This document shows, in pieces, positions 17,236 through 25,245 of a stretch of DNA of 64,000 bases (the first letter of the stretch is position 1; each line of letters opens with the position of its first letter). This stretch comes from Streptomyces gossypii. Lineage in GTDB: Bacteria > Actinomycetota > Actinomycetes > Streptomycetales > Streptomycetaceae. Under the pieces are notes generated by a model. It had not been told where the DNA came from. It worked only from the letters and a program-made list of their open reading frames with translations, and ran no database searches. The translations under genes and the position numbers were made by a program. Where the stretch lies: assembly GCF_025165795.1 (NCBI RefSeq), contig NZ_JAJAGO010000012.1, forward strand, positions 248,001 to 312,000, in the 5' to 3' direction.

Positions 17236-18171
17236 TCAGCCCGTCGTCCAAGGGCGGAGCTTCTCGGGATTGCGTACCGCCCAGAGGCGCCGGATCCGGC
17301 CGGCTGCGATGTCGAAGGCCATCACCGTCCCGGTGACGCCCTGTTGCTGTGCCACCAGACCGGGCTGGCCGTTGACCGTGCGCTCCAGGAACCGCAGGTC
17401 GGGTGCGTTGAGGAGGAATTCGACCAAGCCCCGCGCGATCTGCTCACCGCCCTCGGCCGGGTGGACCTGGGCGCTGACGAGACCGCCGCCGTCGGCGACC
17501 GCCGTGGCGTCGGGGTCGAGTAGGCCGATGAGGGCGTCGATGTCCTTGGCTTCCCATGCCTCCTTGAACGCTCTGACGATGTCCGCGCGCTGGGCTGGTG
17601 GAGTCGCGGGAGCCTGGGACGCGCGCAGACGACGCCGGGCCGACGAGGCGAGCTGGCGGCATGCCGCCGGCGTACGGCCGACGATCTCGGCCACTTCGGG
17701 AAAGGAGTAGCGGAAGACGTCGTGCAGGATGAACGCGATGCGCTCGGCGGGGGTCATCGATTCGAGTACGACGAGGAAGGCCATGCTGACCGACTCGTCG
17801 AGGGTGACCCGGTCGGCCGGGTCGGCCGCGGTGCCGCCCGACCGCCCGTTGACCCACTCCGTGTGAGCGGGCAGCGGCTCCGGAAGCCATTCGCCCACGT
17901 AGCGCTCCCGCCGGGCTCGTGCCGAGCGGAGCAGGTCGAGGCAGATGCGGCTGGCGACCTTCGTCAGCCACGCGGCGGGTGATTCGATGGCTTCCCGCCC
18001 CTGCGGCGACATCGCGTACCAGCGGGCGTACGTCTCCTGCACGACATCCTCGGCATCGGCCAGGGAGCCGAGGAGCCGGTAGGCGAGATTGATCAGCTGA
18101 CGCCGCTCGCTCATGATCGCGCTCAGACTCGGATCGAGCCGGCCGTCTCCCGGCTCGGACGGGGTGGTCAT
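17236..18171 (-). CDS. ECF RNA polymerase sigma factor, SigJ (ECF41-like) type
   Basis: A 311-residue sigma factor with sigma-70 region 2 (LINLAYRLLGSLADAEDVVQETYARW), region 4 (MTPAERIAFILHDVFRYSFPEVAEIVGRTPAACRQLASSARRRL) and a C-terminal SnoaL-like domain (about residues 200-311) containing NGQPGLV. The extra domain marks the SigJ/ECF41 group, in which the C-terminus itself controls activity instead of an anti-sigma factor. ECF41 genes are usually next to a DoxX, oxidoreductase or carboxymuconolactone decarboxylase gene; the divergent DoxX gene at 18362 fits this. Confidence 0.9.
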   Translation of the reverse strand: MTTPSEPGDGRLDPSLSAIMSERRQLINLAYRLLGSLADAEDVVQETYARWYAMSPQGREAIESPAAWLTKVASRICLDLLRSARARRERYVGEWLPEPLPAHTEWVNGRSGGTAADPADRVTLDESVSMAFLVVLESMTPAERIAFILHDVFRYSFPEVAEIVGRTPAACRQLASSARRRLRASQAPATPPAQRADIVRAFKEAWEAKDIDALIGLLDPDATAVADGGGLVSAQVHPAEGGEQIARGLVEFLLNAPDLRFLERTVNGQPGLVAQQQGVTGTVMAFDIAAGRIRRLWAVRNPEKLRPWTTG

Positions 18172-18361
18172 GGTGTGGACGACTCCCTTTCTCGCAGCTG
18201 CCCTCACCAGTACGACGAAACATCGCAGCGGACTGTGAGGCCGCGCGTCACCTCACACTCCCAGGGGTTGTGCCGTCGTACTGCCGAGTCCCACATCATC
18301 CAGCGGACGGGCAGCTCAGCTGCATGGGCCGGTCGCTCACCACACCTGCAAGGAGAACGCC

Positions 18362-18742
18362 GTGAACATCGCTCTGTGGATCATTGCGGGGCTGCTGGCC
18401 ACAGCCTTCCTGGTCGCCGGCGCCATGATGCTGGCCCAGCCCAAAGAGAAGCTGGCCGCCTCCGGACTGGGATTCGTCGACGACTTCAGCGCTCGCACCA
18501 TCAAGGTCATCGGCACCCTCAAGGTTCTGGCTGCCGTGGGCCTGATCCTGCCCGCCGCGCTCGACATCGCGCCGGTCGTGGTTCCGCTGGCGGCCGTGGG
18601 GCTGGTGTTGCTGATGGTCGGCGCGATCATCACACACCTCCGCCGTCAGGAGGCCCAGTCGGTCATGGCGAACCTGGTCGTGCTCACGCTTGCCGTCCTC
18701 GTGGCGTGGGGCCGCTTCGGCCCGCAGTCCTTCACCAGCTGA
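18362..18742 (+). CDS. DoxX-like membrane protein
   Basis: A 126-residue protein with four membrane segments (LWIIAGLLATAFLVAGAMML, TLKVLAAVGLILPAALDIA, VVVPLAAVGLVLLMVGAII and VMANLVVLTLAVLVAWG), the DoxX/DUF4267 layout. The GTG start follows CAAGGAGAAC. It is divergent from the SigJ-type sigma factor and is its probable target, which is the common arrangement for ECF41 systems. Its function is probably in membrane redox or quinone-related stress, by family inference only. Confidence 0.85.
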   Translation: MNIALWIIAGLLATAFLVAGAMMLAQPKEKLAASGLGFVDDFSARTIKVIGTLKVLAAVGLILPAALDIAPVVVPLAAVGLVLLMVGAIITHLRRQEAQSVMANLVVLTLAVLVAWGRFGPQSFTS

Positions 18743-18793
18743 GCCGCCGGGGGCCCGCGGCGGCGCGAGCCCAGCAAGATCCAAACGAGAGAC

Positions 18794-18876
18794 CTCAGGG
18801 CGTGTTGGAGAAGTAGCGCCGGCCGCCCGGAGGGCGGACCCCGCGAGACAGGCGGGACTTCCACAGCACGCCTTAG
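18794..18876. mobile_element. MITE-like element with terminal inverted repeats
   Basis: About 83 bases between convergent genes. The left end is CTCAGGGCGTGTTGGAGAAG. The right end, read in reverse complement, is CTAAGGCGTGCTGTGGAAGT, an imperfect match over 20 bases. Internally it has the hairpin CCGCCC-GGA-GGGCGG. Its first 41 bases (18797-18837) recur exactly in inverted orientation at 45113-45153. It may double as a bidirectional terminator and overlaps the stop codon of the kinase gene. Confidence 0.6.
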
Positions 18877-20669
18877 CCGGCGTCCTTGATCCGGATGCTC
18901 TCGCGCACCTGGTCGAAGACCTTCTTGTCCTGGTCCCAGTCGGCGCTCGGGGCGGAGAGGTAGAGGGCGTACTCCTTGCCGCCCGGTTCGCCGAAGCCCA
19001 AGTAGATGGCCCGGTATGCGCGTTCCTTCCCCTGGAAGGTGAACTCCCAGACCGCTGCGGGCATGCCCCGGTACGTCGTGCGCTGCATGCGCAACTCGCT
19101 GTATCCGGGGAGCTTCCCCTGGCTGACGGACTGGTCCCGGTCATCCTTCCAGCGCTGGAGCTGGTCCGCCGCGGCGAGGTCGGCGACGCTGACCCGCAGG
19201 CCGACCAGCCTCGCCGGGTCGGTGTAGGCGAGGTCGCTGTCGGCGGTGTCCGTGTGGCGCCAGCCGTCCGGGAGGGGGACGGAGAGGCCGTACGCCGTCT
19301 CCTCCTCGAAGTGGTACCCCTCAGGCAGCGGGGAGGGGGAGACGGGCGTGTCACTCTCCCCGCCCGGCTTGTCGGCGGGGTTCTCCTGGCCCGGTGCGTC
19401 TGGGCTTTCCCGGCCAGGTTCGTGCTCCGGGCTTTCGCGGCCCGGTTGGTCACCGGCCGACGGGCCCTTGCCGCCGCCGTCCTCGTGGTCCAGCACCGTG
19501 AAGGCGGTCCCGGCCGCAGCCGCGGCCACCAGGACGGCGGCGGCCGCCCACACTCCCCAGCGGCGGCCGGTGCGCGGCCGGGGTGTCGGGGCGGCCGGGG
19601 CGGCTGGCGCGGCCGGGGCGGCCGGGTCCGTTCGGACCGGGCCCGGCTGAAGGCCCGGCCCCCGTGCGGACGGGCTCTCCGGTGCGGTGGTGTACGCACC
19701 GGCCGCCGGCGTCGCCAGGGCCCGCAGCCACGCCTCGGCGTCCTCCCCCGAGGGCCGGCCCGCCGGGTCCTTCTCCAGCAGTTGCGCGATGAGCGGGTTC
19801 AGTGCCGTGTCGCGGGCTGCGGGATGCGGCGGGTCGGCGGTGATCGCATAGGCGGTCCCCATGGCGGTGTCCCGCTGGAAGGGCGGCCGGCTCTCGACCG
19901 CTGCGTAGAGCGTGGCGCCGAGCGCCCACAGGTCGGAGGCGGCGGCGGGCGGTCCGCCGCGGAGACGCTCGGGTGCCAGGTAGTCCACGGACCCGATGAC
20001 TTCGCCGGTCCGGGTGAGGGAAGAGGTGCCGGTGGCCACCGCGATGCCGAAGTCCGTCAGGACCACACGCCCGTCCGCGCCGAGCAGCACGTTGCCCGGT
20101 TTGACGTCCCGGTGGAGGACCCCGGCGGCGTGCGCGGCCCGCAGCGCCCCGATCATCCCCTGCCCGATCCGCACGGCCTCGTCAGCGGTCACAGGGCCGT
20201 CCTGCTCCAGTACGCCGCTGAGCGTGCGGGAAGGGACGTACTCCATGACGATGCACGGCAGCCCCTCGTGGTCGACGACATCGTGCACAACGACCACGTT
20301 CGGGTGGCTGATGCGGGCAACGCTGCGCGCCTCACGCCGCGTTCGCTCGTACGAGGTCGCCTCATCCGGGCCGATCCCCTCGCGCGGGGCATGCATCTGC
20401 TTCAGCGCCACCTGCCGGCCGAGGAGAGGGTCCTCGGCCAGCCACACCGTCCCCATGCCGCCGCTGCCGATCCGCTCCAGCAGTCGGTAGCGTCCCCCGA
20501 CGAACTGCCCCGGCCCGGCCTTTCCCGCCTCAATCCCCGTGCCCGACAACGCCTTCCCCGCTCCTCGTCGTTCCGCGGACGATCCGGTCGAGACCGTCGT
20601 GGCTTCCCACTCTCGGTCGATCGCCCGCGCAGCGACCACATCTTCCCGGACACCGCACCGGCTCTCCAC
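18873..20669 (-). CDS. Membrane-bound Ser/Thr protein kinase (Hanks type)
   Basis: A 598-residue kinase as drawn, with the N-terminal limit uncertain. The kinase domain spans about residues 60-320: glycine loop GSGGMGTVWLAED, catalytic Lys in VALKQM, HRDVKPGNVLL, DFG and APE. A proline/alanine-rich linker, one membrane helix (GVWAAAAVLVAAAAAGTAF near residue 375), a Gly/Pro/Glu-rich stalk with PGRESP repeats and an external domain (about 450-598) follow. That external part resembles Streptomyces cell-surface domains of unknown ligand. No good ribosome-binding site marks the GTG at 20669. Confidence 0.88.
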   Translation of the reverse strand: MESRCGVREDVVAARAIDREWEATTVSTGSSAERRGAGKALSGTGIEAGKAGPGQFVGGRYRLLERIGSGGMGTVWLAEDPLLGRQVALKQMHAPREGIGPDEATSYERTRREARSVARISHPNVVVVHDVVDHEGLPCIVMEYVPSRTLSGVLEQDGPVTADEAVRIGQGMIGALRAAHAAGVLHRDVKPGNVLLGADGRVVLTDFGIAVATGTSSLTRTGEVIGSVDYLAPERLRGGPPAAASDLWALGATLYAAVESRPPFQRDTAMGTAYAITADPPHPAARDTALNPLIAQLLEKDPAGRPSGEDAEAWLRALATPAAGAYTTAPESPSARGPGLQPGPVRTDPAAPAAPAAPAAPTPRPRTGRRWGVWAAAAVLVAAAAAGTAFTVLDHEDGGGKGPSAGDQPGRESPEHEPGRESPDAPGQENPADKPGGESDTPVSPSPLPEGYHFEEETAYGLSVPLPDGWRHTDTADSDLAYTDPARLVGLRVSVADLAAADQLQRWKDDRDQSVSQGKLPGYSELRMQRTTYRGMPAAVWEFTFQGKERAYRAIYLGFGEPGGKEYALYLSAPSADWDQDKKVFDQVRESIRIKDAG

Positions 20670-20742
20670 ACTCGGGGGGCGAGACGAAGTGCCATCCGCG
20701 TGTGCCGCGGTGCCGGGCCGTCGGTCGGTCTTGACGGTTCGT

Positions 20743-21342
20743 TCAGACGAAGGTCAGCACCTCGCTCCCGGTCAGCTCGTCCACCCCGCCGCTCACGCAG
20801 GCCAGGAGATCCAGCTGAGGCAGGACCATCTGGTAGACCGCCGTTCTTCCCTCACCGAAACCGCTGGTCACCGTGCCCTGCTCGGTGACCAGGACCGTAC
20901 CGTTCAGCAGCCGCTCGATCGCCGTCGTCGTGTAGGTGACCACGCTGGTCTGGCCCGAATCCCAGTGGTACGTAGTGCTGGAGACCACGAACAGGCGGAG
21001 CGAGGTGCAGCCTGACGTGGTCTCGTAGGAGGCGGAGGCGGAACCTCCGGTGACACCGCCGGTGGGGCAGTAGTTGAAGTCCTCCGTGGCGGAAACCGTG
21101 GTCGGCTTGGGGATGTAGGTCAGCGGGGGATCGTAGGAGACGTTCACCGTGCCGTGGCACAGCAGCAGGGCCGAGGAGTCATCGGCGGCGTGGGTCGCGG
21201 GGGCCGCGAGGGCGGCGGGGGCCGCGGCCGTCATCGGAAGGCCGAGCAGGCAGAGCACGCTGCCGACGACGGCAACGGTGCGCCGGAGCCGGGCAGTTCG
21301 CGGCCCGTACCTGCGAGACGGTGACAGACATGCTGATCCCAT
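20743..21342 (-). CDS. Secreted protein of unknown function
   Basis: A 199-residue protein with a clear signal peptide (TVAVVGSVLCLLGLPMTAAAPAALAAP, cleavage likely after AAPA or ALA near residue 47). The mature part of about 150 residues is Thr/Ser/Val-rich and beta-strand-like, with four Cys (LLCHGTVNV, FNYCPTGG, SGCTSL, LLACVSG) that could form two disulfides. I do not recognise the family. It is leftward, upstream of the kinase gene with a 73-base gap. Confidence 0.7.
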   Translation of the reverse strand: MGSACLSPSRRYGPRTARLRRTVAVVGSVLCLLGLPMTAAAPAALAAPATHAADDSSALLLCHGTVNVSYDPPLTYIPKPTTVSATEDFNYCPTGGVTGGSASASYETTSGCTSLRLFVVSSTTYHWDSGQTSVVTYTTTAIERLLNGTVLVTEQGTVTSGFGEGRTAVYQMVLPQLDLLACVSGGVDELTGSEVLTFV

Positions 21343-21652
21343 GGGCTTTCCAGCCTTTCGCCGGATCGTCGATGCGTCCGGTGGAAGCGGACGCCGCGCC
21401 CACGGGCATCAGCCGACTCGCCCCTGCTCCCCGTGGCCACGATGGGGGCGTCATACCCCCTGCTTCAGGGATGAGGCGGGCGTGCGGGGAGCAACCAGGG
21501 GGCGCGCGGCTCGACGCGGGGGCGTGGGGAGACCGCGGAAGGAAAGGTGCCCGCTCCTTCGTGCGCCCCTCGCAGCCTGCCGTCTCAGTCGGCGGGTCTT
21601 CGACGGTGGCGACGGCGGCGGCGAGCGGCCGGGCGGGGCGGCCGAGGAGGGC

Positions 21653-22004
21653 GTGAGGGGGCGACTGCCCCTCCCGGCCGGTCCTGGAGCACCTCACCGG
21701 GCGCTGGGGCGTACTGGTGCCGGCCGGTCTTCACCAGGGGCCGGCACGCTTCAACGCCCTGCGCCGCCGCGTCGACGGCGTGAGCGAGAAGATGCTGTCC
21801 CAGACCCTGCAGTCCCTGGAGCGCGACGGCTTCGTCCAGCGCACCGTCCACGCCGTGATGCCCCCACGCGTCGAGTACCAGCTCACCGACCTGGGCACGA
21901 CCACGGCCGCCAAGCTCCTCGACCTCATCGGCCACCTCGAAGCCCGAATGCCCACCGTCATTGCCGCCCAGACCCACTACGACCGGAGCCGGACCGACGA
22001 CTGA
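21653..22004 (+). pseudogene. HxlR-family regulator, frameshifted near its 5' end
   Basis: From 21666 the frame reads CPSRPVLEHLTGRWGVLV, GPARFNALRRRVDGVSEKML, LERDGFVQRTV and PPRVEYQLTDLG, the full winged-helix signature of HxlR proteins with the usual Cys at the front. In that frame a TGA at 21654 precedes it and no start codon lies between. A GTG at 21653 would lead straight into it if the five-G run at 21657-21661 were one base shorter. Either the gene is inactivated by a +1 frameshift or the assembly has an extra G. If intact elsewhere, only GTG 21717 remains as a start, which would delete helix 1. Confidence 0.7.
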
Positions 22005-22026
22005 ACCAGGGGCGCCGACGGCATGG

Positions 22027-22470
22027 TCAGGCGGGAGGGTTCGGGGCGATTTCGGTGAGCAGGGTTTCGATGCGGGTCCGGATCTCGTCGCGGATGGGGC
22101 GGACGGCTGCCACGCCCCGGCCTGCCGGGTCGGACAGCTGCCAGTCGAGGTAGCGCTTGCCGGGGAAGACGGGGCAGGCGTCGCCGCAGCCCATGGTCAC
22201 GCAGACGTCCGAGGCGCGGACGGCGTCCGCGGTGAGGACCTTCGGGGTTTCGGCCGTGAGGTCGATGCCGACCTCGCGCATCGCCTCGATGACGGCCGGG
22301 TTGACCTGGTCGGCCGGGGCGGAGCCGGCGGAGCGCACCTCCACGCGGTCTCCGGCCAGGTGGGTCAGCCAGGCGGCGGCCATCTGGGAGCGGCCCGCGT
22401 TGTGGACGCACACGAAGAGCACGGACGGCCTGGCGGGGAGGGACGGACCGGAGGCAAGCGGGTCGGACAT
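22027..22470 (-). CDS. arsC: Arsenate reductase, low-molecular-weight phosphatase type
   Basis: A 147-residue protein with the LMW-PTP/ArsC active-site loop CX5R (C-VHNAG-RS, residues about 24-31) following SVLFV, and a second redox block TMGCGDACPVFPGK near residue 100 with two further Cys. The aspartate-containing C-terminal segment completes the fold. It converts arsenate to arsenite using thioredoxin or mycothiol; which donor is used cannot be told by eye. It is divergent from arsR, sharing an operator region. Confidence 0.9.
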   Translation of the reverse strand: MSDPLASGPSLPARPSVLFVCVHNAGRSQMAAAWLTHLAGDRVEVRSAGSAPADQVNPAVIEAMREVGIDLTAETPKVLTADAVRASDVCVTMGCGDACPVFPGKRYLDWQLSDPAGRGVAAVRPIRDEIRTRIETLLTEIAPNPPA

Positions 22471-22524
22471 GAGGGTCTCTTTCGTCGAGGGCCGCGCTCC
22501 CCGCGCGACGTCAGCGGTCGCTGG

Positions 22525-22542
22525 CATCACGCAGCAGTGATG
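22525..22542. promoter_or_regulatory. Inverted repeat between arsC and arsR (probable ArsR operator)
   Basis: CATCAC (22525-22530) and GTGATG (22537-22542) form a perfect 6-base inverted repeat with a 6-base spacer. It lies in the 89-base gap between the divergent arsC and arsR starts. This is the expected place for ArsR autoregulation; binding is inferred. Confidence 0.55.
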
Positions 22543-22559
22543 TGTGAGAATATCAGCCC

Positions 22560-22895
22560 ATGATGACATCAGCCAAAACTGAACTGATCCCACCGGACGC
22601 GGAACTCGTCCGCGTGATCGCCGACCCGCTCAGGCTCCAGATCGTGACCCTGCTCGCCCGCGAGACGCTCTGCACCACCCATCTGGTGGAGGAGACCGGT
22701 GCGCGGCAGACGAACCTCTCCAATCACCTGCGGGTGCTACGCGAGGCGGGCGTCGTGGACACCGAGCCGTGCGGCCGGTTCACGTACTACAAGCTGCGGC
22801 CGGACGTACTGGCGACTCTCGCCGGTTCCTTCACCGCACTGGCCGAGACCGCGCGCACCACCGCCGCCACAGACCGGAAGAGGCCCTGCCCGTGA
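22560..22895 (+). CDS. arsR: ArsR-family arsenite-responsive repressor
   Basis: A 111-residue winged-helix repressor. DNA-binding helices are ARQTNLSNHLRVLREAGVV and the wing is CGRFTYYKL. Cysteines are in ETLCTTHL (the position of one of the two Cys in the classical ELCVCDL metal site), in EPCGRFTYY and at the C-terminus (RPCP). The metal-binding set therefore differs from E. coli ArsR and resembles actinobacterial variants. The stop overlaps the acr3 start (GTGA), so the pair is co-translated. Confidence 0.9.
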   Translation: MMTSAKTELIPPDAELVRVIADPLRLQIVTLLARETLCTTHLVEETGARQTNLSNHLRVLREAGVVDTEPCGRFTYYKLRPDVLATLAGSFTALAETARTTAATDRKRPCP

Positions 22896-24052
22896 CCAGC
22901 ACCGAAGCCGAACCCGGCGCGGCGCCCACCGGCGCGGGAAGCGACGCCTTGAAGGGAGGCGGGAGCGATCCCGCAGCGGGAGTCGTCGGCAAGCTCTCCA
23001 CCCTCGACCGCTTCCTGGCCGTGTGGATCCTCGCCGCCATGGCGCTCGGACTGGGCCTGGGCCGACTGATCCCCGGCCTCAACGACGCGCTGGCCGAAGT
23101 GGAGATCGGCGGCATCTCGCTGCCGATCGCGGCCGGGCTGTTGATCATGATGTACCCGGTACTCGCCAAGGTCCGCTACGACAGGCTCGACGCCGTCACC
23201 GGCGACCGGAAGCTGATGATCTCCTCGCTGGTGATCAACTGGCTGGTCGGGCCCGCCGTGATGTTCGCGCTCGCCTGGACCTTCCTGCCCGACCTGCCCG
23301 AATACCGCACTGGTCTCATCATCGTCGGGCTGGCCCGTTGCATCGCCATGGTGATCATCTGGAACGACCTGTCCTGTGGCGACCGTGAGGCGGCGGCCGT
23401 GCTGGTCGCCCTCAACTCCGTCTTCCAGGTGCTCGTCTTCGGGCTGCTGGGCTGGCTCTACCTCGATCTGCTGCCCGGCTGGCTCGGCCTGGGCGACGGC
23501 GAGCAGCTCGACATCTCGATGTGGAAGATCGCCCTGAACGTCGTCATCTTCCTCGGCGTCCCGCTCCTCGCCGGGTTCCTGACCCGCCGCTACGGGGAGA
23601 AGTCCATGGGCCGGGTGAGGTACGAGGAGAACTTCCTGCCCCGGATCGGGCCGTTCGCGCTCTACGGACTGCTGTTCACCATCGTCCTCCTCTTCGCCCT
23701 CCAGGGGAAGACGATCACCTCGCAGCCGCTGGACGTGGCCCGTATCGCGCTGCCGCTGCTCGTCTACTTCGCGGTCATGTGGTTCGGGTCCTTCGCACTG
23801 GGCAAGGCGATCGGTCTCGCCTATGACCGCACCGCCACGCTCGCCTTCACCGCCGCGGGCAACAACTTCGAACTGGCGATCGCTGTCGCCATCGCCACCT
23901 TCGGTGTCACCTCCGGCCAGGCACTCTCCGGCGTCGTCGGGCCGCTGATCGAGGTGCCCGTACTGATCGGTCTGGTCTACGTCTCACTGGCCTGGCGCCG
24001 CAGGTTCCACCCGGATGCGCTCGTCACGGCGGCCTCCGGGGAACACCGGTGA
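22892..24052 (+). CDS. acr3: Arsenite efflux permease, ACR3 family
   Basis: A 386-residue membrane protein with ten predicted helices (for example FLAVWILAAMALGLGLG, IALNVVIFLGVPLLAGFL, IALPLLVYFAVMWFGSFALG). It has the two residues essential in characterised ACR3 proteins: the Cys in GLARCIAMVIIW and the Glu in GNNFELAIAVAIATFG. It exports arsenite by proton antiport. A GTG start overlaps arsR. The roughly 35-residue N-terminal extension is Gly/Ala-rich and not part of the transporter core. Confidence 0.93.
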   Translation: MTSTEAEPGAAPTGAGSDALKGGGSDPAAGVVGKLSTLDRFLAVWILAAMALGLGLGRLIPGLNDALAEVEIGGISLPIAAGLLIMMYPVLAKVRYDRLDAVTGDRKLMISSLVINWLVGPAVMFALAWTFLPDLPEYRTGLIIVGLARCIAMVIIWNDLSCGDREAAAVLVALNSVFQVLVFGLLGWLYLDLLPGWLGLGDGEQLDISMWKIALNVVIFLGVPLLAGFLTRRYGEKSMGRVRYEENFLPRIGPFALYGLLFTIVLLFALQGKTITSQPLDVARIALPLLVYFAVMWFGSFALGKAIGLAYDRTATLAFTAAGNNFELAIAVAIATFGVTSGQALSGVVGPLIEVPVLIGLVYVSLAWRRRFHPDALVTAASGEHR

Positions 24053-24064
24053 GCACCGTCGGCG

Positions 24065-25141
24065 TCAGAAGCCGGCCGCGGCCGGGGCCCCGCGGACATG
24101 GGCGGCCAGCGCGGAGATGACATGGCGGGCGTCCCGGCCGACCCCGCGCAGGGTGTTGGAGGCGAAGGAGCGCTGGAACTCCAGGCCGAGGTAGACGAGG
24201 CCGGGACGGGTGAGGGAGATCCCGCCGCTGTGCAGGGGGGCGCCGTCGGCGTCCAGCGCGCCGAGCGGCTCCAGGCAGCTCAGACTTGGCCGGTACCCGG
24301 TGGCGAGCAGCACGGCGTCGGCCTGCTCCCGGGTGCCGTCGGCCCAGACCACCTCATCGCCTTCGAGGGCGGTGAACATCGGCCGCCGCACCAGGCGGCC
24401 GGTCTCCAGGGCCGCCTGGTAGCGGCCGTCGTCCAGCACGAGGGTGGCGTCGACGAAATGGGCGAGCCATGCGGGAGGCAGCTGGTCGAAGCCGGTGGTC
24501 GTCAGCCAGTGGTGCAGGTCCCTGCCCTCGCGTATCTGCGGGAGGAACCGCAGGGGGCTGCGGCTGGCGAGGGTCACCCGGGCCGACTGCGCCAGCTCGT
24601 GGCCGATCTGGACGGCCGAGTTCCCGCCGCCCACCACGACGATCCGCTTGCCCGCGTACGGCTCGGGGTTGCGGTAGCCGGCGGCGTGCAGCAGCTCGCC
24701 GGTGAAGTCCGCCGCGCCGGGGAGCGCGGGGCGCAGGGGTCTGGCGAAGGCACCGGTGGCCGCGACGACTCCGGCCGCGCCGATGCTGCGCCCGTCGGAC
24801 GTACGGAGGGTGAAGCCGGGACCGTCCGGCTCGACGGTGCCGACGCGTGTGTCCGTACGGATCTCGACGTCCAGCTGGTCCGCGTAACGGGTGAGGTAGT
24901 GGACGACCTCGTCGCGGTGCGGGTAGCGGTCGCCGTCCCCTCCGAAGGGCGAACCCGGCAGGGCGCTGTAGCGGGCTGGCGAGAACAACGTGAGGCTGTC
25001 GTAGTAGCGGGGCCAGGAACCGGCCGGGCGCCCGGATGCCTCCAGGACCACCGGCCGCAGCCCTTCCCGGAGCAGCGCATGGGCGGCGGCCAGGCCGGAC
25101 TGCCCGCCGCCGATTACCGCGACCTCGAACTGTTCCCTCAT
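24065..25141 (-). CDS. arsO: Flavin-binding monooxygenase-like protein (ArsO type)
   Basis: A 358-residue FAD/NADPH flavoprotein. FAD motif VIGGGQSGLAAAHALL near residue 10; the YYDSLTLFSPARYSALPG block typical of ArsO/CzcO-like enzymes; NADPH motif VVVGGGNSAVQIGHEL near residue 165; and VLLATGYRPSL near residue 290. ArsO genes are repeatedly found in Streptomyces arsenic islands, where they help resistance, but their reaction is not well defined. It converges on acr3 and is divergent from the following flavoprotein gene. Confidence 0.85.
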   Translation of the reverse strand: MREQFEVAVIGGGQSGLAAAHALLREGLRPVVLEASGRPAGSWPRYYDSLTLFSPARYSALPGSPFGGDGDRYPHRDEVVHYLTRYADQLDVEIRTDTRVGTVEPDGPGFTLRTSDGRSIGAAGVVAATGAFARPLRPALPGAADFTGELLHAAGYRNPEPYAGKRIVVVGGGNSAVQIGHELAQSARVTLASRSPLRFLPQIREGRDLHHWLTTTGFDQLPPAWLAHFVDATLVLDDGRYQAALETGRLVRRPMFTALEGDEVVWADGTREQADAVLLATGYRPSLSCLEPLGALDADGAPLHSGGISLTRPGLVYLGLEFQRSFASNTLRGVGRDARHVISALAAHVRGAPAAAGF

Positions 25142-25172
25142 GAACGGACTCCTGTTTCGATGAATGTCTATG

Positions 25173-25186
25173 TTGACGTACATCAA
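25173..25186. promoter_or_regulatory. Inverted repeat between the two flavoprotein genes
   Basis: TTGA (25173-25176) and TCAA (25183-25186) form an inverted repeat inside an ATGTTGACGTACATCAATACA stretch. This is in the AT-richer 104-base gap between arsO and the second flavoprotein. ArsR/SmtB operators often carry TTGA/TCAA half-sites, so this may be a second ArsR site. Confidence 0.45.
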
Positions 25187-25245
25187 TACAGGTGGGATGC
25201 TGAAGGCACAAGTCATCGACGGATGTCGAAACATTGGGAGTCTTC

